Counted from the first letter of the stretch, positions 47,783-56,478 are shown. The stretch: DNA of 57,829 bases from Candidatus Woesearchaeota archaeon (GCA_002688315.1 NZCN01000012.1:1-57829); one strand, 5' to 3'. The notes: generated from the letters alone by a model not told the origin. Numbers and translations are program-made.

Positions 47783-47841
47783 AGCTTTAAAGGAAGAAAT
47801 AACGGTTTATAAACGTTATTGTTGAATTTGCTGAATCAACT

Positions 47842-48549
47842 TCACTGCAACAATTTAACTACTTTATTACCTATTATTTTAACAGGTTTTGGAATAGGCA
47901 GTTTTCCAACAAAAGAATAAATTGTAGTTAGGAATAATACGTAAAAATTCCATAATTTTTCTCCCATGCTGACTCCAGCAGTTTTTTTTGCATAAGTTAT
48001 GCCTTCAATAAAACCGGTACCTTTAAACTTATTCCCAAAATACAAATATCTGTTAACAACTTTTTTTGGCCCTTTATCCTGGCTGTCATGGAAAGCGATT
48101 ACACCACCGTCAACAAGGTGCGGCTCCCAAATTTTGTAATCCAGCAACACCATCTCATATTCATGCGCTCCATCAATCCAAAGAAAACCAATTTTTTTGT
48201 TCCAATTGCGGGAAGCAGCTTCAGAAGTTTTTACTAGCGGAGTTACAATATCATCTACTTTTGCTTTCTTAACATTTCTCTTAAACTCTTCAAAAGTCCA
48301 AACTTTCCCAAACTTTTTCTTATGCTCTGAAGAGCCAGTATGGGGGTCAATAGCATAAATTCTTACGCTATTTCCTTCTTTAGAACCGTTGCCAAGCCAT
48401 ACAGTTGACTTGCCTTTCCAGCTTCCAATCTCCACGATTACAGTGCCTTTAGGGCAATTCTTAGCTGCATTGTACAGAAACTCGCCTTCACGAGCCGTAA
48501 GCCACCCATCCATAGATTCAGTTAACTTCTGTAATTCCTGAACGTTCAT
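47842..48549 (-). CDS. Class I SAM-dependent methyltransferase
   Basis: 'TVIVEIGSWKGKSTVWLG', 'IYAIDPHTGS', 'IGFLWIDGAHEYEMVLLDYKIWEPHLVDGGVIAFHDS'. Confidence 0.8.
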   Translation of the reverse strand: MNVQELQKLTESMDGWLTAREGEFLYNAAKNCPKGTVIVEIGSWKGKSTVWLGNGSKEGNSVRIYAIDPHTGSSEHKKKFGKVWTFEEFKRNVKKAKVDDIVTPLVKTSEAASRNWNKKIGFLWIDGAHEYEMVLLDYKIWEPHLVDGGVIAFHDSQDKGPKKVVNRYLYFGNKFKGTGFIEGITYAKKTAGVSMGEKLWNFYVLFLTTIYSFVGKLPIPKPVKIIGNKVVKLLQ

Positions 48550-48613
48550 AAAATCAAAGCTAAGACGTTGTTATTTAAAGGTTTTTGGAAAAATAAACGC
48601 CAGAACTGAGACT

Positions 48614-48973
48614 TTAAGCTTTTACTAAACCTAAACTGATTTTTATCGCTTCATTTATTCTATTCAGAATTTCCTCATCAACTTTCCCTAATCTCTTTAC
48701 AAGCCTTTTTTTGTCAATAGCTCTTATTTGATTTAGCAAAACTTTTGAACTCTTATCTAATCCACTGATTCTATTCATAAGCAGAACTTCAAAAGGATAT
48801 ACTTTTTCGGTTTTTTGAGATGTTACAGGAGCTACTATTGTTACCTGACTGTACTTATTTCCCAAATCGTTTTGAATTATTACGCCAGGCCTGGATTTCT
48901 TTATTTCATGGCCGATAGTTGGGTCTAAGTTTACTAACCAAATATCCCCTCTTTTTACTTCTGCCATTTTCAA
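48614..48973 (-). CDS. mazF: MazF/PemK-type endoribonuclease toxin
   Basis: 'VKRGDIWLVNLDPTIGHEIKKSRPGVIIQNDLGN', 'VLLNQIRAIDKKRL'. Confidence 0.9.
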   Translation of the reverse strand: MKMAEVKRGDIWLVNLDPTIGHEIKKSRPGVIIQNDLGNKYSQVTIVAPVTSQKTEKVYPFEVLLMNRISGLDKSSKVLLNQIRAIDKKRLVKRLGKVDEEILNRINEAIKISLGLVKA

Positions 48974-49185
48974 AGCTCTCTAGAAGCTGCTTCCCACTCA
49001 TGTAGAATATCGAGTTCTTCTTTACCAATCTTCTGATAACCTTCAACAAGTTCTTTTTTCAGATTCTTGTTCCTTGTTCTTTCTATCAATTTTCTGATAA
49101 CCTCATCATAACTTTCTCTTTCACTTCTTATTTGGTCCAACGCAGTTTTTGTTCCTTTGTGAAGTTTTACAGTTGTAATATCCAT
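48970..49185 (-). CDS. Antitoxin of MazF pair (RHH/VapB-like)
   Basis: Overlaps mazF start; 'MDITTVKLHKGTKTALDQIRSERESYDEVIRKLIE'. Confidence 0.75.
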   Translation of the reverse strand: MDITTVKLHKGTKTALDQIRSERESYDEVIRKLIERTRNKNLKKELVEGYQKIGKEELDILHEWEAASREL

Positions 49186-49340
49186 GGTATACTTTAGGTA
49201 TACCGTTACTATTTAAACTTTTCGGAAAAATAAACGCCGAGACGGAATATTCTTGATATGATATTATGGAAATTTATGCCACTTAATAGTAGGTAAAACA
49301 AAAGGATTTAAATAGTGCATGTTTTTCTTTTTTTGGTACA

Positions 49341-50225
49341 ATGCCTTCAGGAATAACAAGTAATGTTAGTTTTGAAACAGGCACTCTTCCGAACGGAAGT
49401 GTGGTGGAGCTAGCTGTTAAAACTAGGATGCCTCTACGACCTAGCTTAAGAGAACTTTCTGCTGACGCGTTTAAGGCTGAAGCGGGATTTCTTGCAAAAA
49501 CAACGCGAGCAGGAGTGGTAGGCGTGCCTAAACTTTATTCAACAGGGTCTCCAGAGAATCAGTACTCTCCGATCAGAATGGAAAAAGTTGAAGGTTATGA
49601 ATTTAACAATGTGGATGATTCTGCTTTTAGGATTAAATCACGCGCGTTATATGTTAGAACCATGGCAAACATAATGGCACATACTAGCATGGTTAAACCA
49701 GACGATCATAAAGGTGCTGATATTAGAGTTATTGATCCTAGTTTAGAGAGCATTGGTGGTTTAATTATTCTTGATTTTGGTACTGTGAAGCCTGTCACTG
49801 ACGATAGTGTTCGCAGATTTCTTCTTTATGAAGGAGTTCCACTACATTTGCATTCAATATATAATGTTAATAAAAATCTTGATGGCGAGTTACACAGAGG
49901 CCGTCTTGGTAGTAGGCAAGATGTAACTAACCTGTTAATAGGAGATCATCAAAAAGCGTTAGGAACTTTGGCTACAGGGATTGTTGAAGGAAGCTATACC
50001 CATGATTTATCAATGTATGTTCAAGATCTCATTGCTTTTTATAAAGAATCAGATACTAGTCCTATGATTGCTTCTCGAGATCTTCCTGATGATGAAGAAC
50101 GAGCTAAAAGAGAGCATGTTTATAATGAAGTTTTGGCATGGACAAAACCTTCTGAATGGTTAAAAGACGGAATTGATATTGAGGCAAGCAAGCCTTGGAT
50201 AGCAAATCTTGAGGACAGAATTTAA
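49341..50225 (+). CDS. Hypothetical, possible divergent protein-kinase-like fold
   Basis: 'VELAVKTR', 'EAGFLAKTTRAGVVGVPKLYS..IRMEKVEGYEF', 'LIILDFGTVKPV'. Confidence 0.4.
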   Translation: MPSGITSNVSFETGTLPNGSVVELAVKTRMPLRPSLRELSADAFKAEAGFLAKTTRAGVVGVPKLYSTGSPENQYSPIRMEKVEGYEFNNVDDSAFRIKSRALYVRTMANIMAHTSMVKPDDHKGADIRVIDPSLESIGGLIILDFGTVKPVTDDSVRRFLLYEGVPLHLHSIYNVNKNLDGELHRGRLGSRQDVTNLLIGDHQKALGTLATGIVEGSYTHDLSMYVQDLIAFYKESDTSPMIASRDLPDDEERAKREHVYNEVLAWTKPSEWLKDGIDIEASKPWIANLEDRI

Positions 50226-50232
50226 GTGTAAA

Positions 50233-50345
50233 CGCCGGGACTGGGACTTCCAAACTTGTTTTTGAACCCAGAAGGCGTAAAGCCATCGGTTCCCTTGTAA
50301 TGTTCAGTTCAAGACCGACGCACTACCAGGTTATGCGATCCCGGC
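50233..50345 (-). tRNA. tRNA-Ser(TGA) with two introns: anticodon loop (16 nt, 50292-50307) and T-loop (about 14 nt, 50247-50260)
   Basis: GCCGGGA/TCCCGGC, G73; TCGGT-CTTGAA[CTGAACATTACAAGGG]A-ACCGA with BHB-like CTTG/CAAG helix; class II variable arm; CTGGG-TTCAAA[insert]T-CCCAG. Confidence 0.88.
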
Positions 50346-50427
50346 ACGTTGTTTGTCACTGTTACTGCTTATTTAAATATGTTGATTTTAGTAAGGTTTA
50401 AAAGATTCGTGCTAATTCTTTTTATTC

Positions 50428-51396
50428 ATGATATGCTTAGGAATCGAAAGCACAGCCCACACTTTTGGGATAGGAATAGCTACTGATAAAGGCAAGATTC
50501 TAGCTAATGTGTTGAAACCGGTTATAACAAAGAAAGGTGGCATAATACCGAACGAAGCTGCAGACCACCATGTTGAAGTTTGCGATGAAGCTATTAGTGA
50601 AGCTTTAGAAACTGCTAAAGTTAAAATGAAAGATGTTGATTTAATTTCTTTTGCTCAGGGTCCTGGTATTGGACATACGCTTAGAGTGGGAGCAATGACT
50701 GCCAAAACTTTGTCATTGCTACACAAAATACCATTAATAGGCGTAAATCATTGCATTGGACATTTGGAAATAGGAAAACTTTTGACAGATGCAAAAGACC
50801 CTGTTCTTCTTTACGTTTCAGGCGCTAACACGCAGGTAATTGCGTTTGAAGAAGGCAAGTACAGGATTTTTGGAGAAACTTTGGACATTGGAATTGGCAA
50901 TATGCTTGATGTTTTTGGACGTGAAATCGGTTTTGGTTTTCCTGCAGGTCCAAAAATAATGGAAATGGCGGCTAAAGGGAAAAGATATGTTGAAATTCCT
51001 TACGTAATCAAAGGAATGGATGTTAGCTTTGGCGGGATTCTTACAAATGTTACTGAAAAACATCGCACTGGTAAGCATAGCAAAACAGATTTGTGTTACA
51101 GCTTGCAGGAAACTGTATTCGCAATGCTTGTAGAAGCTGCTGAACGAGCAATGGCGCATACAGGAAAGAAAGAATTGTTGTTAGGAGGCGGAGTTGCTTC
51201 TAATCTAAGATTGCAGGAAATGTGCAGAATAATGTGCAAGGAAAGAGGCGCGAAACTATTTGTTCCTGAAAGGCAATTTCTCGTTGATAATGGGGCTATG
51301 ATTGCGGTGCTTGGGCTGTTAGAATATAATAACGGAAAAAGAACAAGGGTAGAAGATTCTGCTATAAAACCGTATTGGAGAACTGATGAGGTTTAA
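50428..51396 (+). CDS. kae1: tRNA threonylcarbamoyladenosine biosynthesis protein Kae1 (KEOPS)
   Basis: 'CLGIESTAHTFGIGI', 'NHCIGHLEIG', 'LYVSGANTQVIAF', 'LLLGGGVASNLRLQEM'. Confidence 0.93.
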   Translation: MICLGIESTAHTFGIGIATDKGKILANVLKPVITKKGGIIPNEAADHHVEVCDEAISEALETAKVKMKDVDLISFAQGPGIGHTLRVGAMTAKTLSLLHKIPLIGVNHCIGHLEIGKLLTDAKDPVLLYVSGANTQVIAFEEGKYRIFGETLDIGIGNMLDVFGREIGFGFPAGPKIMEMAAKGKRYVEIPYVIKGMDVSFGGILTNVTEKHRTGKHSKTDLCYSLQETVFAMLVEAAERAMAHTGKKELLLGGGVASNLRLQEMCRIMCKERGAKLFVPERQFLVDNGAMIAVLGLLEYNNGKRTRVEDSAIKPYWRTDEV

Positions 51397-51662
51397 TTCG
51401 CTGCAACTGCAGCTGTTTCAATAACTTTTTTCAAATCTCCAACAAAGATTTTGCTGGCTTTAATTATTTCTATTGCTGCAATTTCTCCATCTTTTGCTAT
51501 GTCAAAAACCACTAATGGTTTTTGATCATGATCAGAACTCTTGCAGAGTTTTGACATGTCTACAACTATTCCATTTGGTAATTCTACACTTTTCCAATAA
51601 TCAGAGTCTTTTAACTGTATGTTCAATACATCTTCATTTTTATCGTAGAATGTTTCAACCAT
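51393..51662 (-). CDS. DUF2283-like protein
   Basis: 'VETFYDKNEDVLNIQLKDSDYWKSVELPNGIVVDMS...IAAIEIIKASK'. Confidence 0.7.
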   Translation of the reverse strand: MVETFYDKNEDVLNIQLKDSDYWKSVELPNGIVVDMSKLCKSSDHDQKPLVVFDIAKDGEIAAIEIIKASKIFVGDLKKVIETAAVAAN

Positions 51663-51697
51663 TTTAATCTAACCAATATGATGTTATAACTTCTATA

Positions 51698-52039
51698 TTA
51701 TTCTTTCCTTATTCTCTCAGCAATAATTTCTTTCTTACCTTTATAGTCTTTAACTTCTCCAGTAACAATAATGTTATTTCCAACCTTAAAATCAAGCATT
51801 TTCTTGTCGAAAACAATAACATCAACGCTTTTAAGCTCTGCAATTTCAACTATTGCTAAATTATCAAACTTTTTTATTGCAATAATTTGTCCGCTTATTT
51901 TCACATCGTTTTTTTCAACGTTACTTAATTCACTTATTTTTACTTCTTCAGCTTCAACAAAAAGAGAAATTACGAATAACAAAAACAATCCAAAAAAACT
52001 TAATGAAAGAGATAGTTTGACTAGCGAAGTTTCGTTCAT
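51698..52039 (-). CDS. Membrane-anchored OB-fold-like protein
   Basis: N-terminal TM then 'VKISGQIIAIKKFDNLAIVEIAE..VDVIVFDKKMLDFKVGNNIIVTGEVKDYKGKKEIIAERI'. Confidence 0.6.
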   Translation of the reverse strand: MNETSLVKLSLSLSFFGLFLLFVISLFVEAEEVKISELSNVEKNDVKISGQIIAIKKFDNLAIVEIAELKSVDVIVFDKKMLDFKVGNNIIVTGEVKDYKGKKEIIAERIRKE

Positions 52040-52241
52040 TCTTATCTTAAAGAAACTTGCTTTAATAAATATGGCTGCAAAAAAACAAAGAAATTTTCGG
52101 TAATGCTGAAAATCTTCTGGAGAGTTTAAAAAGCCGTTGAAAATCTTTCAACTTTCTTGTTAGAATTTTCAACTTCTCTGAAAATCTTGCGGGTTTTTCT
52201 GGCTAAAGCATATTAAGAATGAAAATAATAAAAGAAAACGT

Positions 52242-52355
52242 GCCGGCCTTGGCCAATAGGTATGGCCGCTGGTTTAAGAACCCAGTGTCTGAAAAGACTT
52301 CGGGGTTCAAAAACTTTTTGGTTTTTCCGTTTGGTGGGAATTCCCCGGGCCGGCG
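52242..52355 (+). tRNA. Class II tRNA-like RNA, copy 2; nominal anticodon AAG, G73, ~30-nt insertion in T-loop
   Basis: GCCGGCC/GGCCGGC; GGCC..GGCC; CTGG(T)-TTAAGAA-(C)CCAG; variable arm GTCT-GAAA-AGAC; CGGGG-TTCAAA[insert]T-CCCCG; stems covary relative to copy 1. Confidence 0.68.
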
Positions 52356-52365
52356 CGTTATTGTC

Positions 52366-53568
52366 ATGATATTTGAAATTTTAATCGCAATCGCAGCTGG
52401 CATTATCTTAGGAACTTTCACAGGCTTAATTCCAGGGATTCATATTAACTTAGCTGCAGCAGGAGTATTGTTATTTTCATCTTTACTTTTAAATTACTTT
52501 TCTCCAATTTCTTTGGCAGTAGCAATAATTGCAATGTCTATTACGCATGTTTTCCTTGATTTTGTTCCGTCAATCTTTTTAGGAGCTCCAAGCGATGCAA
52601 CTGCACTTGCTGTCCTTCCAGGCCATAAGCTTTTGCTGGAAGGTAAAGGATACGAGGCTGTTGTTTTGTCTTCGATTGGAGGATTTTTTGGAATAATTTC
52701 TGTCATTGTTTTCTTGCCTTTAATATTAATTGCAGTTAAGCACATTTTTACTTTTGTGAGGCCGCATATAGGTATAATGTTGCTTGGTCTTGTTTTTTAT
52801 AATGTTTTGCGGAAAAAAAGTTTTGAAAAAAGAGCATGGACTTTTGTGGTGATTACTTTAGCTGGAAGTTTAGGCTTTTTAACCTTAAACATTCCTAACA
52901 TTAACCAGCCGTTGCTTCCTTTGCTTGCAGGACTTTTCGGAATAAGCACATTGATTGCAAGCACTTTGAAATATTCAGCTGTTCCTGTTCAAGTTATGGA
53001 TGTTAAAGAAATAAAAAAAAGAATTATGACAAAATCTGTTTTTGCAGGAGCTTTCTCTGGCGGGTTAATTGGAATCTTTCCTGCTTTAGGGCCTGCTCAG
53101 GCAGCAATGTTAGCCAGAGATTTGATTGGAAATGCAGGAAAAAGAGCTTATCTCGTCACTTTAGGTGCTGTAAGCACTTCGTCCATGCTGTTTGGCCTTA
53201 TAACGCTTTTCGCGATAAATAAGGCAAGAAACGGCTCAATAGCAATAATGTCTGAAATAGTTAATATTAATGCATTAGACTTTGTTTTCCTGATAACAGC
53301 AGCAATGGCTGTTTGTGGTTTTGTTTTTTTATTAACAACAATAATAGCTAAAATATTTGCAAGAAACATCTACAAAATTGATTACACAAAAATTTCATTT
53401 GCAATAATTCTGTTTATAGCCTTGATGACCCTTTATTTTTCTCACTTTACAGGATTGTTGATATTAATTACAGGAACTGCAATCGGCATGTTTACGATAA
53501 CAAAGAACATTGCCAGGCATAATTTGATGAGTTGTTTGATGGTTCCTGTCATTATTTTCTACTTATAG
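52366..53568 (+). CDS. TctA/DUF112-like polytopic membrane protein
   Basis: 'ILGTFTGLIPGIHINLAAAGVLL', 'PSIFLGAPSDATALAVLPGHKLLLEGKGYEAV', 'GIFPALGPAQAAMLA'; true start after tRNA-like RNA. Confidence 0.75.
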   Translation: MIFEILIAIAAGIILGTFTGLIPGIHINLAAAGVLLFSSLLLNYFSPISLAVAIIAMSITHVFLDFVPSIFLGAPSDATALAVLPGHKLLLEGKGYEAVVLSSIGGFFGIISVIVFLPLILIAVKHIFTFVRPHIGIMLLGLVFYNVLRKKSFEKRAWTFVVITLAGSLGFLTLNIPNINQPLLPLLAGLFGISTLIASTLKYSAVPVQVMDVKEIKKRIMTKSVFAGAFSGGLIGIFPALGPAQAAMLARDLIGNAGKRAYLVTLGAVSTSSMLFGLITLFAINKARNGSIAIMSEIVNINALDFVFLITAAMAVCGFVFLLTTIIAKIFARNIYKIDYTKISFAIILFIALMTLYFSHFTGLLILITGTAIGMFTITKNIARHNLMSCLMVPVIIFYL

Positions 53569-53608
53569 CCCGATAATTATTTAAATAGCTTCAAAACTTC
53601 AATATCTT

Positions 53609-53866
53609 ATGGAAGGCGCAATATCAAGCTTTAGGCGTGGAAGACATACTGTTCATACCAGCCAGATGATAGTTCATGTTAAAGGCATTGATAAGAAAGA
53701 AAAAGCTGCTGAACTGGTCGGCAAAACAGTAGTATGGGCAAGCCCTGCAAAAAAAGAAATTAAAGGAAAAATAACTTCTGCTCACGGCAACAGCGGAGCA
53801 TTACGAGTTAAATTTGAAACAGGCATGCCAGGACAATCCCTTTCTCAGAAAGTTAAGATTGAGTAA
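53609..53866 (+). CDS. rpl35ae: 50S ribosomal protein L35Ae
   Basis: 'MEGAISSFRRGRHTVHTSQMIVHVKGI...GKTVVWASPAKKEIKGKITSAHGNSGALRVKFE'. Confidence 0.85.
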   Translation: MEGAISSFRRGRHTVHTSQMIVHVKGIDKKEKAAELVGKTVVWASPAKKEIKGKITSAHGNSGALRVKFETGMPGQSLSQKVKIE

Positions 53867-54629
53867 TTTTACAACCGCCGCTTGGAAGAACTCTTATTAT
53901 GTCGTCAATCTCTCCTCCGATTTTGTGTTTGATTTTCTTTGCAACAGCAGATGTTTTTTCATTTCCTTGAGAAATTTCAATGTATTTGCTGCAATGCTTT
54001 TTAACAGCAGAAACAGGGCCGCACATAACCAGTTTGTCTTTTGTAATTCCTACTGCTAATTTTAATTCAGCAACCATGTTAGTAGTTTTTCCCAAAATAA
54101 TAAAACCGCCTCTTGGAACAAATTCTCCTGGTTTAGCGGTCTTAGACAACTGTTCAGGCTTAACATAGAAAACTTCAGTGTGGGTAACTCCAAGCTTCCA
54201 AGCTCTTGAAAAGGAAGCTACTGCAATGGCTGTTTCTTCCACTGTTTTTTCCCCAATCTTCTTTCCTTCTGCTTTAACCACGAAAAACGGAGAGCCCTGC
54301 ATTTGAGTATGAAAAACAACATCTCCTTTTTCAGTATGCTTCTTTACAACAATTTCATTAGTAGTTGCATCTCTTCCACCAACACAAAGAAAATTTTCAC
54401 TTGAAATAAACCATCTGAACTTTTCATACCACTTTTTCTCGCGAATTACTTTTTCTTTAACTTCACTTTCTTCCATTTTTTGTTTTTTTAACAATAGTTG
54501 CAACTGTGATTTTGTTTTTTCAACAGCTTTCTCAGCTCCTAACAGTTTTTTCTTTGCTTTCTTTGATTTTTCAAAATAAGAAACAGCGTTTTCGTCTACA
54601 GTTTTTCTTATATCCAGACTAATATCCAT
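53853..54629 (-). CDS. NFACT-R (DUF814) domain protein without the NFACT-N region
   Basis: Coiled coil then 'WYEKFRWFISSENFLCVGGRDATTNEIVVKKHTEKGDVVFHTQMQGSPFFVVKAEG'. Confidence 0.85.
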   Translation of the reverse strand: MDISLDIRKTVDENAVSYFEKSKKAKKKLLGAEKAVEKTKSQLQLLLKKQKMEESEVKEKVIREKKWYEKFRWFISSENFLCVGGRDATTNEIVVKKHTEKGDVVFHTQMQGSPFFVVKAEGKKIGEKTVEETAIAVASFSRAWKLGVTHTEVFYVKPEQLSKTAKPGEFVPRGGFIILGKTTNMVAELKLAVGITKDKLVMCGPVSAVKKHCSKYIEISQGNEKTSAVAKKIKHKIGGEIDDIIRVLPSGGCKITQS

Positions 54630-54720
54630 AGAAATGAAAAATCCGAAATGTATTTAATGCTTTCCAATATACACAACTTTTAAATAAATCAAGGCTTTAT
54701 TAGTCTCTATTGGGGTAAAA

Positions 54721-55329
54721 ATGCTGTTAGAATTAGTTGAAACTGAAAAAATGGAACAACCAGAACAAGAACAGAGGAAAAGCCGAGAAGAGAACGCGAT
54801 AGTTCTAGACTTCTTGCCGAACGGATATCCCTTTGAAAGCAGGCAAGGCCAAGTTAGCACTCCAATAGTGCAGGCTTTGGGAAAAGAACATTTAATACTC
54901 CTTGAACTTGTTCCAAAAAAAGAAATTAAACTACAGCCAAATGAAGAAGTTTACATAGGAGAAGGAAAACGCGATCAAATTCACCACATCAATGGCAAGC
55001 TTTTGCCAGATAAACTAACTTCAACTGCAAAAGCAGAGCTTGAATTTGTAATCACAGAGCTTGTTAAGAAAAATGAACAACGTTTTTTAGAATTTTTTAA
55101 CAAAGCACAGCCATTAAGCACAAGAATGCATTCAATAGAGCTGATTCCTGGCATGGGAAAGAAAAGAATGTGGGAAATACTGGACGAACGCAAAGGCAAG
55201 CCGTTTGAAAGCTTTGCAGACTTTAAGAAGCGAGTTAAGCTGCTTCCAGACCCTGAAAAAGCAATAATAAAAAGAGTTCTAGAAGAAATAACAACAGAAC
55301 AAAAGCATTATTTGTTTGTTCAGAGATAA
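54721..55329 (+). CDS. DUF655 family protein (predicted nucleic-acid-binding, HhH)
   Basis: 'AIVLDFLPNGYP...VQALGKEHLILLELVPKK', 'LIPGMGKKRMWEILDERKGKPFESFADFKKRV'. Confidence 0.88.
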   Translation: MLLELVETEKMEQPEQEQRKSREENAIVLDFLPNGYPFESRQGQVSTPIVQALGKEHLILLELVPKKEIKLQPNEEVYIGEGKRDQIHHINGKLLPDKLTSTAKAELEFVITELVKKNEQRFLEFFNKAQPLSTRMHSIELIPGMGKKRMWEILDERKGKPFESFADFKKRVKLLPDPEKAIIKRVLEEITTEQKHYLFVQR

Positions 55330-55644
55330 AATCTTTCGTTTTATTTTGCGTAACAAGATTCAGTCCTATATGGCTGGCCAAATAACCCTCACTTTCCATC
55401 CTGGTGCCTAAAACTTTTTTGACTGTTTTTTTGCATACATTTTTTCCAATTTCGATATTAATTATATTCGATATTGAAAAGATATCAACTGATTTTTAAC
55501 AAAAAACACTTAAAAGATTTAAGCGAAATAGATATTAAAACATTTAAGAAATTATCGTATTTTTTAATACAATTATTCCTACATAATTTGATAAAAAATC
55601 AAATCTTTTAATAATAATTTATTTTGATTTTTCAAAGTATTTTA

Positions 55645-56478
55645 TTACAAATTATCTAACGGGCTCTTTACTTTTTTAAGTTCTTCCGTCGAGACTCTAG
55701 TGTAAATTTGTGTTGTTTGAAGGTTGGAATGCCCTAATAATTCCTGTATTTTTCTTATATCTGTGCCTGATTCAAGAAGGTGTGTTGCAAACGAATGGCG
55801 AAGGGTATGCGGGCTTACTTTTTTCCGAATTTCTGCTTTTTTTGCCGCTCTTGCAACAATTTTCTGTATGTTCCTGGCTGTTAGTTGAGAACCTTTTTTG
55901 TTGGTTAATATGTGATTATTGTTGCTTAAATCATGTTTATACTCTTTTAAAGCCTTTATGAGGCTATCTGAGAGTATTATTAGTCTGTCTTTGTTTCCTT
56001 TGCCTTTTCTAACCCAGCCTATTTTTTCCTCTAATTCGAGGTCATTTGTGCGTAAATTAAGGCATTCTGAGAGTCGTAATCCAGAAGAGTAAAGCATCAT
56101 GATAATAAGCTTGGATTTGGCTGTTTTTGCGCTTTCTATTAGTCTTTTTACCTCGTCTTTTGTCAGAACTATAGGCAAATGCTTTTCTGCTTTTGGCGTC
56201 TTAAGATTCACTATGTTCATCTTTAATACTTCGTCGTAATAGAACTTCAAGGCAGCTTTAACCAATGCAGCTGTTTTCGGAGAAACTTTTCTATCAGAAA
56301 TCAAATAAGCCATGTATGATTTGATGTCTTCTTCGACGACAAACTTAGCTTCTTTTTTGATGAATTCCAGAAATTTAGTGTTGTGTGTTACATATGCTTT
56401 AACAGTTCTCTCGCTAAAGCCGCGCAATTTTATCTCTGTAACGAGTTTGTCAAGCATGCTCTTATGCGAACATTTCAC
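55645..56478 (-). CDS. xerA: XerA/XerC/D-like tyrosine recombinase
   Basis: 'YSSGLRLSECLNL', 'GKGNKDRLIIL', 'SPHTLRHSFATHLLESGTDIRKIQELLGHSNLQTTQIYTRVS'. Confidence 0.92.
   Translation of the reverse strand: MKCSHKSMLDKLVTEIKLRGFSERTVKAYVTHNTKFLEFIKKEAKFVVEEDIKSYMAYLISDRKVSPKTAALVKAALKFYYDEVLKMNIVNLKTPKAEKHLPIVLTKDEVKRLIESAKTAKSKLIIMMLYSSGLRLSECLNLRTNDLELEEKIGWVRKGKGNKDRLIILSDSLIKALKEYKHDLSNNNHILTNKKGSQLTARNIQKIVARAAKKAEIRKKVSPHTLRHSFATHLLESGTDIRKIQELLGHSNLQTTQIYTRVSTEELKKVKSPLDNL

Noticed and set aside
52219-52365. N-terminal extension of the TctA-like ORF in the ORF track (starts at 52219)
   Set aside because: Extension reads through the tRNA-like RNA; ATG at 52366 gives a natural membrane-protein N-terminus
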